Shown in pieces: positions 18,193-27,572 of a stretch of DNA of 64,000 bases. The position numbers and the translations under genes were made by a program. The notes beneath the pieces were generated by a model, which was not told the DNA's origin, did not search any database, and worked only from the letters and a program-made list of their open reading frames with translations. Each line of letters begins with the position of its first letter. The first letter of the stretch is position 1. The stretch lies in NCBI GenBank assembly GCA_965220985.1, contig OZ244854.1, positions 3,100,001 to 3,164,000 on the forward strand. The letters run 5' to 3'. The DNA is from JAPPHA01 sp965220985 (GTDB lineage Bacteria > Pseudomonadota > Alphaproteobacteria > Rhodobacterales > Rhodobacteraceae).

Positions 18193-18266
18193 GCGGGCGT
18201 TGTGTAGTGGTAAGACCTTAGCCTTCCAAGCTAATGACGCGGGTTCGATTCCCGCCGCCCGCTCCA
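18193..18266 (+). tRNA. tRNA-Gly (TCC)
   Basis: Full cloverleaf by eye: acceptor GCGGGCG pairs with CGCCCGC, anticodon stem TTAGC/GCTAA encloses CTTCCAA with anticodon TCC, T-arm GCGGG-TTCGATT-CCCGC, discriminator T and encoded CCA. A T-run (GTTTTT) follows at about 18278-18283 and may help termination. Confidence 0.97.
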
Positions 18267-18550
18267 GTCTATTCTCCGTTTTTATGTCGCGGCCCGACAC
18301 TTTTTGCCCCTCAAAATCCGACCGCGATATCCACCCAAGTCGAGAGTTGGTGACTTCCGAATCGCGACCTGGTTCGGAGACCGACCGCTCGCCGTCGATG
18401 CGCGCAACACGGTGCTTGCTACCGACCACAGCGATTTCGTAAGTTCATTTCAGTGGTTGCGATTCAGGAATCGAATGCCCAGTGCATCCGCTACCCTGCA
18501 ATCGTGCCCCAGCATTGTCGACTTGAACGGCCGGTCGAAGGCACGCGAAG

Positions 18551-19435
18551 ATGCATGAAAGTCGAGAAATTGTCGGTCATGCGGGATCTGGTCGATCCAG
18601 TGAATCCCGTGCACTGCCGCGCATGAATGGCCATGCACACCTGTCCTTCGCCGTGAAGGACGGCATGACCCGCCTCGCCACTCTTGATCAGGCAAGTCCG
18701 CTGCGGGTGCTGTTCCCGAGGAACGAGAGCAGCGAGCCGCCGGTCGCCGCGATCACCGTCATCTCTGGCGGGATCGTGGGAGGTGACAGCCTCGACATTT
18801 CGGTTGTGGTTCCCGCCGGTGGGCAGGCAGTTGCGACAGGGCAGGCGGCTGAGAAAATCTATCGGTCGTCAGGACCTGACAGTCGCATCGATGTCGATCT
18901 GAAAGTGGGAGCTGACGGTTGGCTAGAATGGCTGCCGCAGGAGACGATCATGTTCGACGGCGCCAGGCTCCGTCGCCGGACAAATGTCCAGGTTGATCCC
19001 GCCGGACGGCTGCTCGCCGGAGAGATGATCGTGTTCGGCCGCCTCGCTCGTGGCGAGACCGTCCGCCATGGACAATTGAGCGACCGGTGGGAGGTACGCC
19101 AGAACGAACGGCTGGTCTGGGCGGACGCTCTCAATCTCGAAGGGGATATTCAAGCGCGACTGGATTCGCCTGCAGGCTTCGATGGCGCGCGGACAAGTGC
19201 AATGAGCCTGTACGTTGCACCCGACTCGGCGGATTTCCTCGAAACGGCACGAGAACTGAATTCCGACAATGACGGGGTGCGGGCAGGTGCAAGCCTCGTC
19301 AACGGTGTGCTGGTTTCACGATGGCTCGGCAAGGATCCCTTGGCAGTGCGCCGTTCCTTTGTCAGGTATTTGTCGGCAATGCGGAATGCGGCAGGTGGTT
19401 TCAGGGCTGGTCTTCCTCGACTTTGGCATGTATAG
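18551..19435 (+). CDS. ureD: Urease accessory protein UreD
   Basis: Scaffold in the UreDFG complex that delivers nickel to apo-urease. The 294-aa protein has the family pattern: FPRNESSEPPVAAITVISGG, GGDSLDISVVV, AAEKIYRSSG, LEWLPQETIMFDGARL. First gene of the ureDABCEFG cluster, 37 bp before ureA. The exact start is uncertain: the region before about residue 25 is poorly conserved. Confidence 0.95.
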   Translation: MHESREIVGHAGSGRSSESRALPRMNGHAHLSFAVKDGMTRLATLDQASPLRVLFPRNESSEPPVAAITVISGGIVGGDSLDISVVVPAGGQAVATGQAAEKIYRSSGPDSRIDVDLKVGADGWLEWLPQETIMFDGARLRRRTNVQVDPAGRLLAGEMIVFGRLARGETVRHGQLSDRWEVRQNERLVWADALNLEGDIQARLDSPAGFDGARTSAMSLYVAPDSADFLETARELNSDNDGVRAGASLVNGVLVSRWLGKDPLAVRRSFVRYLSAMRNAAGGFRAGLPRLWHV

Positions 19436-19472
19436 ACTTTTGCCTAGAACTTAATCAGAGGGCTAGGCACTG

Positions 19473-19775
19473 ATGAATTTGACGCCACGAGAAAAGGACA
19501 AGCTGCTGGTTGCACTTGCGGCAATCGTTGCGCGGCAGCGCCTCGAGCGTGGCGTCAAGCTGAACTATCCCGAGGCGGTCGCATTGATCTCGGATTACGT
19601 GGTCGAGGGAGCGCGCGATGGCCGATCTGTCGCCGAGTTGATGCGAGATAGCGCAAACGTTATCGGACGTGATCATGTCATGCCGGGAATCGCGGAGATG
19701 CTCCCGGACATCCAGGTCGAGGCGACCTTCCCGGACGGGACCAAGCTCGTGACAGTCCACCAACCCATCCGATGA
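19473..19775 (+). CDS. ureA: Urease gamma subunit
   Basis: Small structural subunit (100 aa) of the nickel urease that hydrolyses urea to ammonia and carbamate. Typical NLTPREKDKLLVALAAIVARQRLERG start, LNYPEAVALISDYVVEGARDG and C-terminal FPDGTKLVTVHQPI. Intact; length exactly as in the family. An AGAGGG lies upstream at a slightly long spacing. Confidence 0.98.
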   Translation: MNLTPREKDKLLVALAAIVARQRLERGVKLNYPEAVALISDYVVEGARDGRSVAELMRDSANVIGRDHVMPGIAEMLPDIQVEATFPDGTKLVTVHQPIR

Positions 19776-19786
19776 CGAGGAGCGCG

Positions 19787-20098
19787 ATGATACCAGGCGA
19801 AGTGATCTGCAAACCGGGCACCCTGACGTTGAACGCGGGACGACGAACCGTGTCGGTGATGGTTGCCAATACGGGGGACCGCCCGATCCAGGTCGGCTCC
19901 CACTACCATTTTCTCGAAACCAACGCGGCCCTTGACTTCGACCGTGATGCGGCACGCGGATTTCGTCTCGACATACCGGCAGGGACGGCGGTTCGTTTCG
20001 AACCCGGGCAGACTCGCGAGGTCGTTCTCGTCGAGATTGCGGGTGCGCGGCGGGTCTACGGCTTCAACGGGCTGATCAACGGGGCATTGTCGGACTGA
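19787..20098 (+). CDS. ureB: Urease beta subunit
   Basis: Structural urease subunit. I start it at ATG 19787 (MIPGEVICKPG, the family N-terminus, with GAGGAG five bases upstream), giving 103 aa; an earlier ATG at 19772 would overlap ureA. The core GSHYHFLETNAALDFDRDAA and YGFNGLINGAL are conserved. Confidence 0.97.
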   Translation: MIPGEVICKPGTLTLNAGRRTVSVMVANTGDRPIQVGSHYHFLETNAALDFDRDAARGFRLDIPAGTAVRFEPGQTREVVLVEIAGARRVYGFNGLINGALSD

Positions 20099-20101
20099 AC
20101 C

Positions 20102-21811
20102 ATGGCATTTGAGATTGAACGTTTTGCCTATGCCGGCATGTTCGGCCCGACGGTCGGCGACAGGATCCGTCTCGCTGATACCGAACTTGTGGTCGAGGTC
20201 GAAGAAGACCGATCGATCTACGGCGAAGAGGTCAAGTTTGGCGGCGGCAAGGTGATTCGCGACGGAATGGGGCAGTCGCAATCCACGCGTGCCGAAGGCG
20301 CTGCCGACACCGTCATCACCAACGCCGTGATTCTGGACTGGTGGGGGATCGTCAAGGCGGACATCGGGATCCGGGACGGTCGTATCGCCGGGATCGGGAA
20401 GGCCGGCAACCCGGACATGCAGCCAGGCGTCGACATTGTCATTGGTCCGGGAACCGAGGTGATCGCCGGCGAAGGGCGGATCGTCACGGCGGGCGGGCTT
20501 GATGTTCACATTCATTTCATCGCGCCTCAGCAGGTCGAAGACGCCCTGATGAGCGGCGTCACGACGCTGATGGGGGGCGGCACAGGACCAGCTGAAGGCA
20601 CCAAGGCGACCACCTGCACGCCCGGTCCCTGGCACATCGGCCGGATGCTTCAGGCGGCGGACGCGCTCCCGGTCAACATTGGCTTTTTCGGCAAGGGCAA
20701 TTCCAGCACGGCCGATGGATTGATCGAGCAGATCAACGGTGGCGCCTGCGGCCTGAAACTCCATGAAGACTGGGGAACGACGCCTGCTGCCATCGACAAC
20801 TGTCTGTCGGTCGCGGAAGACCTTGATGTCGCCGTGACGATCCACACCGACACGCTGAACGAATCCGGCTTTGTCGAAACATCGATTGCCGCGCTCAAGG
20901 GTCGCAACATTCACGCCTTCCATACCGAAGGGGCAGGTGGCGGCCATGCACCGGACATCATCAAGGTTTGCGGCGAGGGCAATGTCTTGCCGTCGTCAAC
21001 GAATCCAACCCGGCCATTCACGATCAACACCGTGGATGAGCATCTCGACATGCTGATGGTCTGCCATCATCTCGATCCGTCGATCCCGGAAGACATCGCG
21101 TTTGCCGAAAGCAGGATTCGACGCGAAACGATCGCGGCCGAGGACATCCTTCATGACATTGGCGCCTTCAGCATGATCGCGTCCGACAGCCAGGCGATGG
21201 GTCGGGTCGGAGAAGTCATCATCCGCACGTGGCAAACGGCGGACAAGATGCGTCGTCAACGGGGCCGATTGCCTGAAGAAACGGGCGAAAACGACAACCG
21301 ACGGGCGCGTCGATACGTTGCGAAATACACGATCAATCCCGCACTTGCCCATGGCGTTTCCGAGCATGTCGGGTCGGTCGAGGTGGGCAAGTTCGCCGAT
21401 CTCGTGCTCTGGCAGCCGAAGTTTTTCGGGGTCAAGCCGGATATCGTCGTGAAGTGCGGGATGATCATTGCTGCCGCAATGGGGGATCCCAATGCCTCGA
21501 TCCCCACCCCGCAACCGGTGCATTACCGGCCGATGTTCGGCGCTTTCGGCAGATCACTCGAGCAAAGCCGTATCACGTTCGTGTCGGAAGCGGCGAAATC
21601 CGCAGGCATCGCCGACAGCCTGGGGTTGCGAAGCAGCGTCCTGCCGGTGCGAGACATCCGGGGCGTCGGCAAGTCGGACATGATTCACAACAGCACGACT
21701 CCAGAGATTGATGTCGACCCTGAAACCTACGAAGTGCGGGCCAACGGCGAGCTGCTGACCTGCGAACCGGCTTCCGAACTCGCGTTGGCGCAACGCTACT
21801 TCCTGTTTTGA
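20102..21811 (+). CDS. ureC: Urease alpha subunit (catalytic)
   Basis: Catalytic subunit, 569 aa. Nickel ligands and catalytic residues are in place: HIHFIAP, the lysine to be carbamylated in GACGLKLHEDWG, HTDTLNESGF, HTEGAGGGHAPDI, the flap MVCHHLDPSIPED with the catalytic His, and SDSQAMGRVGEV with the last Asp ligand. Three bases separate it from ureB. The enzyme appears fully functional. Confidence 0.98.
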   Translation: MAFEIERFAYAGMFGPTVGDRIRLADTELVVEVEEDRSIYGEEVKFGGGKVIRDGMGQSQSTRAEGAADTVITNAVILDWWGIVKADIGIRDGRIAGIGKAGNPDMQPGVDIVIGPGTEVIAGEGRIVTAGGLDVHIHFIAPQQVEDALMSGVTTLMGGGTGPAEGTKATTCTPGPWHIGRMLQAADALPVNIGFFGKGNSSTADGLIEQINGGACGLKLHEDWGTTPAAIDNCLSVAEDLDVAVTIHTDTLNESGFVETSIAALKGRNIHAFHTEGAGGGHAPDIIKVCGEGNVLPSSTNPTRPFTINTVDEHLDMLMVCHHLDPSIPEDIAFAESRIRRETIAAEDILHDIGAFSMIASDSQAMGRVGEVIIRTWQTADKMRRQRGRLPEETGENDNRRARRYVAKYTINPALAHGVSEHVGSVEVGKFADLVLWQPKFFGVKPDIVVKCGMIIAAAMGDPNASIPTPQPVHYRPMFGAFGRSLEQSRITFVSEAAKSAGIADSLGLRSSVLPVRDIRGVGKSDMIHNSTTPEIDVDPETYEVRANGELLTCEPASELALAQRYFLF

Positions 21812-21814
21812 TCG

Positions 21815-22285
21815 ATGCGTCGAGCAATACGAACAGCAGCGGCCGGTGATTGGCCAGTCGATCGGGCGACCGGGTCCGTCAGGCTCGAATATGAAGAGCG
21901 GCACCGACGGCGACTGCGCGTAACGACCGATTCCGGAGAGGACATTCTCCTCGATCTCAAAAAAGCTGCCTTGCTTTGCGACGGTGACGGGCTTCTCCTC
22001 GACGACGATTGCTGGATCCGCGTCCATGCATTGCCTGAGGAGGTCGTTGAAGTGCGTGGCGTTGCGAGCGGTGAAGCGGTCAGGCTCGCTTGGCATCTTG
22101 GAAACCGGCACATTCCGGTCCAGTTGCTCGAAGACGGTGGAATTCGCTTTCGCGAGGATCATGTCATCGAATCGATGGTCGTTGGCCTCGGCGGAAAGAC
22201 CGAACGCCGTTCAGCTCCGTTCACTCCCGAGTCCGGGGCCTACGACCATCATGCTCATCATGATCACCATGAAGGCGAACGATGA
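21815..22285 (+). CDS. ureE: Urease accessory nickel chaperone UreE
   Basis: Nickel-binding metallochaperone, 156 aa. N-terminal peptide-binding domain (VRLEYEERHRRRLRVTTDSGEDILLDL) and C-terminal metal-binding domain with LAWHLGNRHIPVQ. The tail is His-rich (YDHHAHHDHHEGER), as in many UreE proteins, for nickel storage. It starts three bases after ureC and its stop overlaps the ureF start by four bases. Confidence 0.95.
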   Translation: MRRAIRTAAAGDWPVDRATGSVRLEYEERHRRRLRVTTDSGEDILLDLKKAALLCDGDGLLLDDDCWIRVHALPEEVVEVRGVASGEAVRLAWHLGNRHIPVQLLEDGGIRFREDHVIESMVVGLGGKTERRSAPFTPESGAYDHHAHHDHHEGER

Positions 22286-22977
22286 CGGATGCGAGATGCG
22301 ACATCTACCGTTTGTCGGTCTGGTTCTCGCCCGCATTCCCGATCGGCGCCTATTCGTGGTCATCCGGGCTGGAATACGCGGTCGAGACGGGAATTGTCGC
22401 AGATTCGGCCTCGCTGAAATCGTGGCTGATTGACACGATCAGCTTCGGAACGGGAGCGATCGACGGCGCCATCTTTTGCCATGCCCATCGCGCTGCGGCC
22501 GATGGTGACCCGGTCAAATTGGCAGAGTGTCTCGATTGGGCAGAGGCGCAGCGGTCGACCTCAGAGCTTGCAAATGAAAGTGCAGCGCTTGGCGAGGCCT
22601 TCTTGAAGGTCATGCGTGATGCCTGGCCGCACCAGGGTTTGGACGTGCTTGCAGCACTGGTCGCTGAACGGAATCGTCGGCCTGGATACGCGGTTGCGGC
22701 GGGTGCGAGCTGTGGCTGCCACGGCATTGCAATCGATGTGTCGATTGCGGCGTTTTTTCATTCGATTGTTGCCAATCTCGTCTCGGCTGCCGTGCGCGCC
22801 GTTCCCTTGGGTCAGACCGACGGCCAGATCGTGACTGCTGCGCTGGAGCCCGTGCTGGCATCTGTGGCAGCGACCGCGAAAAGTGCTGGGATCGATTCGG
22901 TTGGGACCGCGACACCCATGGCGGACTGGGTCTCCATGCAGCATGAAACTCAATACACGAGGTTGTTCAGATCATGA
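22282..22977 (+). CDS. ureF: Urease accessory protein UreF
   Basis: GTPase-regulating partner of UreG in nickel insertion, 231 aa, all-helical. Family features: FSPAFPIGAYSWSSGLEYAV near residue 12, then CHGIAIDVSIAAFFHSIVANLVSAAVRAVPLGQTDGQ and the PMADWVSMQHETQYTRLFRS C-terminus. Overlaps both neighbours by four bases (ATGA), showing tight coupling. Confidence 0.96.
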   Translation: MTDARCDIYRLSVWFSPAFPIGAYSWSSGLEYAVETGIVADSASLKSWLIDTISFGTGAIDGAIFCHAHRAAADGDPVKLAECLDWAEAQRSTSELANESAALGEAFLKVMRDAWPHQGLDVLAALVAERNRRPGYAVAAGASCGCHGIAIDVSIAAFFHSIVANLVSAAVRAVPLGQTDGQIVTAALEPVLASVAATAKSAGIDSVGTATPMADWVSMQHETQYTRLFRS

Positions 22978-23624
22978 CGGAAACACGAAACGGACCCCTG
23001 CGCGTTGGCATAGGTGGGCCGGTTGGCTCGGGGAAAACCGCGCTGACCGATGCGCTGTGCAAGACGATGCGCAACTGCTACGACCTCGCCGCGATCACAA
23101 ACGACATCTATACCCGCGAGGATGCGGAATTCCTGACGCGCAGCGGCGCCCTGTCTCCTGATCGCATTCTTGGCGTGGAAACCGGCGGGTGCCCGCACAC
23201 GGCGATCAGGGAGGACGCATCGATGAACCTCGCTGCCGTGGACGAAATGAATCGCAGGTTTCCGACACTTGACCTGATATTCATCGAGTCCGGAGGCGAC
23301 AATCTTGCCGCCACCTTCTCGCCGGAGCTCGCCGACATCACCATCTACGTCATCGACGTCTCGGCTGGAGACAAGATCCCCCGCAAGGGCGGTCCCGGGA
23401 TCACGCGTTCGGATCTTCTGATCATCAACAAGACTGATCTTGCGCCCCTGGTTGGGGCCGACCTTGGTGTCATGGACCGCGATGCGTCGAAAATGCGCGG
23501 GTCACGCCCGTTCAAGTTCACGAATCTCAAGGCGGGTGACGGGGTCGATGAAATCGTGGCCTTCATCGTGAATCTCGGCGGCCTGCCCGAAGCAGCGGAT
23601 CGCGAGATGCAAAAGGCCTCGTGA
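22974..23624 (+). CDS. ureG: Urease accessory GTPase UreG
   Basis: SIMIBI-class GTPase that drives nickel delivery, 216 aa. G1 P-loop GGPVGSGKTAL (residues 14-24), the nickel-binding CPH in GGCPHTAIREDAS, ESGGDNLAATFSPEL and G4 NKTDLAP are all present. Last gene of the operon; 228 bp separates it from the convergent ABC transporter. Confidence 0.97.
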   Translation: MTETRNGPLRVGIGGPVGSGKTALTDALCKTMRNCYDLAAITNDIYTREDAEFLTRSGALSPDRILGVETGGCPHTAIREDASMNLAAVDEMNRRFPTLDLIFIESGGDNLAATFSPELADITIYVIDVSAGDKIPRKGGPGITRSDLLIINKTDLAPLVGADLGVMDRDASKMRGSRPFKFTNLKAGDGVDEIVAFIVNLGGLPEAADREMQKAS

Positions 23625-23851
23625 CGATGCGCACCGCAGATCCAAGCCGGGTGGGAAACATCGCGCGCTGATACTCCGGATTGCACTCCCGAAACGAATG
23701 TTCCGGGCGTGTCGGTTCTGCCCCTGTCTGTGAGGTCTCGGTCCGTTTGCGGCTTGGCGCAAGGGGAGATGTCCGGGCGATTGCCGGGATCGGATGCGAA
23801 TGATGCCGGGCCTGTCCTGATCGCGACCGCCAGCCACGGTATCGGGCGGGC

Positions 23852-24769
23852 TCAACGACCCCGAATGCGCGGGTCCAGCGCGTCTCGCATCCCGTCGCCG
23901 ATGTAGTTCACGCTCAGAACCGTCAGAGAGATTGCAAGTCCTGGCCAGATGACCCGTTCGGGATTCAGCGTCATGAAATTCGTGCTGTCGAACAGCAACC
24001 GCCCCCAGGTCGGGAAGTCCGACGGGAATCCGAGTCCCAAGAACGACAAGGCGGATTCGGTGATGATGGCATTCGCGATGCCGAGCGTGGCCGAGACCAT
24101 GATCGGAGACAGCACGTTCGGCAAGACATGACGGAGTATCAATCGATGGGGTGGGGTTCCGATCGAGCGTGCCGCGATGACGAATTCGCGCTCCTTCAAT
24201 GCCAGAACATCACCGCGCACGATGCGGGCGGTCTGCATCCAGCTCGTGATTCCGATCACGAACACGATCAGAATGAAGATCCCAGTCTCCGGACCGAATG
24301 CGGCCCGCAGGGTGTCGCGAAACAGCATGATGATGACGAGAAGCAACGGCAGGAGGGGCAGGGCGAGAAACAGATCGGTCAACCGCATCAGCGGGCCGTC
24401 GATGCGTCGGAAGAAACCGGCGAGAACACCGACAAGCGTTCCAAGAACGAGCGAGAGAAACATCGCGGTGACACCGACGGCCAGGGACACCTGTCCCCCG
24501 GCAAGAACCTGCGCAAGGGTGTCCCGGCCAAGCTGGTCGGTGCCCATCGGGTGGGCGAGGCTCGGCCCCTGGTTCTTGGCGCGGATATCGATCGTCTGGG
24601 GCTCGATTGTCCAAAGAAGCGGTCCGAAGGTGACGGCAAGGCAGACAAACACGAAAAAAATCATGCCGAGCGTTGCGCCCCGATGGGCCAGGAACTGGTC
24701 GAGAACGTCCGCCCATTGCGACCGCTGCCTGGTCCTTGCGACCGATGACTTCAAACCCGCGTCACTCAT
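23852..24769 (-). CDS. Peptide/opine ABC transporter permease (DppC-type)
   Basis: Inner-membrane subunit of a family-5-type importer, 305 aa from ATG 24769. About six spans, an N-terminal OppC-type segment, AHPMGTDQLGRDTLAQVLAGG, and the EAA loop AARSIGTPPHRLILRHVLPNVLSPI. The ATG overlaps the DppB-type stop by eight bases. Substrate is not readable from a permease. Confidence 0.93.
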   Translation of the reverse strand: MSDAGLKSSVARTRQRSQWADVLDQFLAHRGATLGMIFFVFVCLAVTFGPLLWTIEPQTIDIRAKNQGPSLAHPMGTDQLGRDTLAQVLAGGQVSLAVGVTAMFLSLVLGTLVGVLAGFFRRIDGPLMRLTDLFLALPLLPLLLVIIMLFRDTLRAAFGPETGIFILIVFVIGITSWMQTARIVRGDVLALKEREFVIAARSIGTPPHRLILRHVLPNVLSPIMVSATLGIANAIITESALSFLGLGFPSDFPTWGRLLFDSTNFMTLNPERVIWPGLAISLTVLSVNYIGDGMRDALDPRIRGR

Positions 24770-25772
24770 AGCGAATCCTCGGGTCCAGCATTCCGTAGAG
24801 CAGATCGGCGACAAGATTGAAGAAGACGATCAGCACCGCAAAGATGAAGGTCAGGGTCTGGACCAGCGGGATGTCGGCCCCCTGTATGCCGATGATCAGG
24901 AGTTGCCCGAGACCGTTCACCTTGAAGACCTGCTCCGTGATGATGGCGCCGCCGAACACCTGGGGTATTCCCAGGGCGATCACGGTGACGACCGGAATGA
25001 GCGAGTTCCGCAGCACGTGGACGAGCAGAACAACGCGTTCCTTCAAGCCCTTTGCTCTTGCGGTGCGAACGTAGTCCTGGGTCAGGTTGTCGAGCATGGA
25101 CGCGCGCATGAAACGACTGATCTGCGCCGCATTGTAGAGCGCCAGCACCGAGACCGGCATGACCATCTGGCGAACCTGAAAGACGAAGCTGTCCCAATCG
25201 GTCACGCGGTGCGTCGTGTCGTAGATCGACGGAAACCAGTCGAGGTGAACGGAGAAGACCACGATCATCAGGACGCCAGTGAAGAATGTCGGAACCGAAA
25301 AGCCGACCATCGACACGAAGGTTCCGGCCTGATCGAACCAGCTGTACTGGCGATAGGCAGAAATCACGCCGATGGGTACCGCGATCAGGATCCCGACGAC
25401 ATAGGACATCCCCACGACCCACAGCGTCTGGGGCATGCGCTCGACGATCAGATCGACGACAGGAGAACGGGTTGCCCAGCTTTGGACACGGAGCCGGCTG
25501 CCGTCGCCGAACTGAAGGCCGGTCCACTGCTCGAGTATGTTGAGGGGTTCGTTGATGAAAAACTGATTGCACCACAAGAGATAACGGATGTGGATCGGCT
25601 CTCCGAGTCCCAGCGACTGGCGGATTTTCTCACGAACTTCCGGCGGAATCGTCAGGGGCAGGTTGCCCGTCGGGTCATTCGGAGCCAGATCAAGGAGCAG
25701 AAAAATCGCAAAACTGATGAACAGCAGCACCGGAACGGTGAACAGAAGCCGGCGTATTGTATAGTTCAGCAT
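24762..25772 (-). CDS. Peptide/opine ABC transporter permease (DppB-type)
   Basis: First permease of the importer, 336 aa with six spans (first at residues 8-28). Family marks: the EAA loop TARAKGLKERVVLLVHVLRNSLIPVVT and DPRIRYE at the C-terminus. It follows the binding-protein gene across a strong hairpin and overlaps the second permease gene. Confidence 0.93.
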   Translation of the reverse strand: MLNYTIRRLLFTVPVLLFISFAIFLLLDLAPNDPTGNLPLTIPPEVREKIRQSLGLGEPIHIRYLLWCNQFFINEPLNILEQWTGLQFGDGSRLRVQSWATRSPVVDLIVERMPQTLWVVGMSYVVGILIAVPIGVISAYRQYSWFDQAGTFVSMVGFSVPTFFTGVLMIVVFSVHLDWFPSIYDTTHRVTDWDSFVFQVRQMVMPVSVLALYNAAQISRFMRASMLDNLTQDYVRTARAKGLKERVVLLVHVLRNSLIPVVTVIALGIPQVFGGAIITEQVFKVNGLGQLLIIGIQGADIPLVQTLTFIFAVLIVFFNLVADLLYGMLDPRIRYE

Positions 25773-25801
25773 CGATGAACTGGAATTGGGTTTCCTGAGA
25801 T

Positions 25802-25834
25802 AGCGCTACCCCGGAAAGGCTCCGGGGTAGCGCT
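25802..25834 (-). terminator. Strong hairpin after the binding-protein gene
   Basis: Perfect 14-bp inverted repeat (AGCGCTACCCCGGA and its complement) with a five-base loop, between the substrate-binding gene and the first permease gene. No T-run follows on either strand, so it looks like an mRNA 3'-end stabiliser or attenuator, as is common after ABC binding-protein genes, rather than a full Rho-independent terminator. Confidence 0.75.
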
Positions 25835-25845
25835 GCAATTCAGGT

Positions 25846-27543
25846 TCAGAGCCGATACCAATCGGCGGCATTCCAGAGTTCACTGTCCCAGGTGTTCAAA
25901 ATGACACCCCCCAGTGTGTTGGAATGTGCGGAAACGCGACCACGGTGAATGAGCGGGATCATTGCTCCATCCTGCATCAGCATGTCGTTCATTTCCTTGG
26001 CAATCCGAGCCCGTTCGGAGAGGTCGGCAGTCTGGCCGAGTTCCGACGCAAGCGCGTCGTAGGCGGGATTGCAGTAACGCGGCATGTTGTTGCCGAGCCA
26101 GTTGTTGTCTGGGCTGGGGATTTCGCCGCAGGTCCAGTTGTTCATGTACGTTTCAGGATCTGTTCCAGCGAACAGATTGGTGTACATTTCGATGTCGGCA
26201 TAGAACTTCTGGAACGTGTCGGGGCTTGACTGATCCCCTCCGAAGAACACGGATGCATCGATGTTCTTGAGTTCGGTCTCCACTCCGATCCTGCCCCACC
26301 AGTCCTTGACCAGCGCCTGGGTGTCCTGGCGAACGGCGTTGGTGGACGTTTGGTATAGGATCGACAGGCGGACCCCATCTTTCTCGCGAACGCCATCGCC
26401 GCCTCTGACCCAACCGGCTTCGTCAAGTATCTTGTTGGCGAGGTCGATGTCCTGGTTCAGGCATTCGTCGTTGGCAGTCGACGCGTAGATCGCGGGTGCT
26501 GGCAGGACGTTGCAGGTTGCCTTGCCAGCCGACCCGTAGCCGACATCCGACAGCAGATTCCTGTCGATTGCGAGCGAAAGGGCACGACGGACGGCGGCAT
26601 CGGTCAGGAACGGATGCGCTCCGCCGGCCACGGTCGAGCGCATGTCGCCAAGATCGGGTGACGGGTTGGTCATGTTGACCATGAGTCTTTCAACCGCCGT
26701 ACCGAAGGAGGCGATCACGGTTCCTTTGCCAGCCTCGGACATCTGTTTCAGGATCGCGGGATCGATCTGGAGATTCCATGCGTAATCGAATTCTCCCGTT
26801 TCGAGAACGGAACGCGCTGCCGCCGCTGCATCCCCGCCGCCCTTGAAAGTCAAGGTTGCGAAGCTCGGCTTGGCGGGATCCCGGTAGTTCGGGTTCGCTT
26901 CCATCGAGATGACGTCATTGGCGCGAAACTCGGTGACGCGGAACGGTCCAGTCCCGATGGGTCCGAAGTTCTGTTCGGTGCATTCGGGGGCCTTGGCGCC
27001 CATGCAGTTCTCGAATTGAGCCTTTTGCAGGATCGGGCTTTCCGCACCGACAAAAGGACCATAGGGGAATGGCTTGGGACTGGAGAATGAGACCTTGACT
27101 GTCAGATCATCGACGACATCGACGCTCTCGACATCGGAAAAGCTCGTCAGCTGCTGGCACCCGCCTTCAGGGTGCATGCAGTAGTCGGCAGTGAACTTGA
27201 CGTCATGCGCCGTGAACGGCGTTCCGTCCGACCAGACGAGTTCGGGCTGAATCTGCCAGGTGATCGACTTCAGATCTGCTGAAACGCCACCATTGGCAAC
27301 TGTCGGAATCTCGACTGCAAGCCACGGCACCATGTTGCCGTCTTGGTCGTATCGGGCGAGTGGCTCGACGACGAGCGACGAACTCTCGATGTCCTTGGTG
27401 CCGCCCGACAGGAACGGGTTCAGGATCGAGGCTGCCTGCCAATAGATGATGTTGACGTGACCGTCAGCGCCTCGCTCGGCATGCACCGGCAGCGAGGTGA
27501 TCGCCGCAAGTGCTGCGGCTGCAATCAGGTATCTTGGTTTCAT
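25846..27543 (-). CDS. ABC transporter substrate-binding protein, family 5
   Basis: Periplasmic solute-binding protein of the peptide/nickel/opine class, 565 aa from ATG 27543 with GGAGGA upstream. Signal peptide at residues 1-22 (MKPRYLIAAAALAAITSLPV). Family segments: VVEPLARYDQDGNMVPWLA, WSDGTPFTAHDVKFTADY, IGTGPFRVTEFRANDVI and RRALSLAIDRNLL. Contains several cysteines. Placement between the ATPase and permease genes completes the importer. The ligand (peptide, opine or other) is unknown. Confidence 0.93.
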   Translation of the reverse strand: MKPRYLIAAAALAAITSLPVHAERGADGHVNIIYWQAASILNPFLSGGTKDIESSSLVVEPLARYDQDGNMVPWLAVEIPTVANGGVSADLKSITWQIQPELVWSDGTPFTAHDVKFTADYCMHPEGGCQQLTSFSDVESVDVVDDLTVKVSFSSPKPFPYGPFVGAESPILQKAQFENCMGAKAPECTEQNFGPIGTGPFRVTEFRANDVISMEANPNYRDPAKPSFATLTFKGGGDAAAAARSVLETGEFDYAWNLQIDPAILKQMSEAGKGTVIASFGTAVERLMVNMTNPSPDLGDMRSTVAGGAHPFLTDAAVRRALSLAIDRNLLSDVGYGSAGKATCNVLPAPAIYASTANDECLNQDIDLANKILDEAGWVRGGDGVREKDGVRLSILYQTSTNAVRQDTQALVKDWWGRIGVETELKNIDASVFFGGDQSSPDTFQKFYADIEMYTNLFAGTDPETYMNNWTCGEIPSPDNNWLGNNMPRYCNPAYDALASELGQTADLSERARIAKEMNDMLMQDGAMIPLIHRGRVSAHSNTLGGVILNTWDSELWNAADWYRL

Positions 27544-27572
27544 GTTGGTTCCTCCATTCGAACTGTGCAGGG

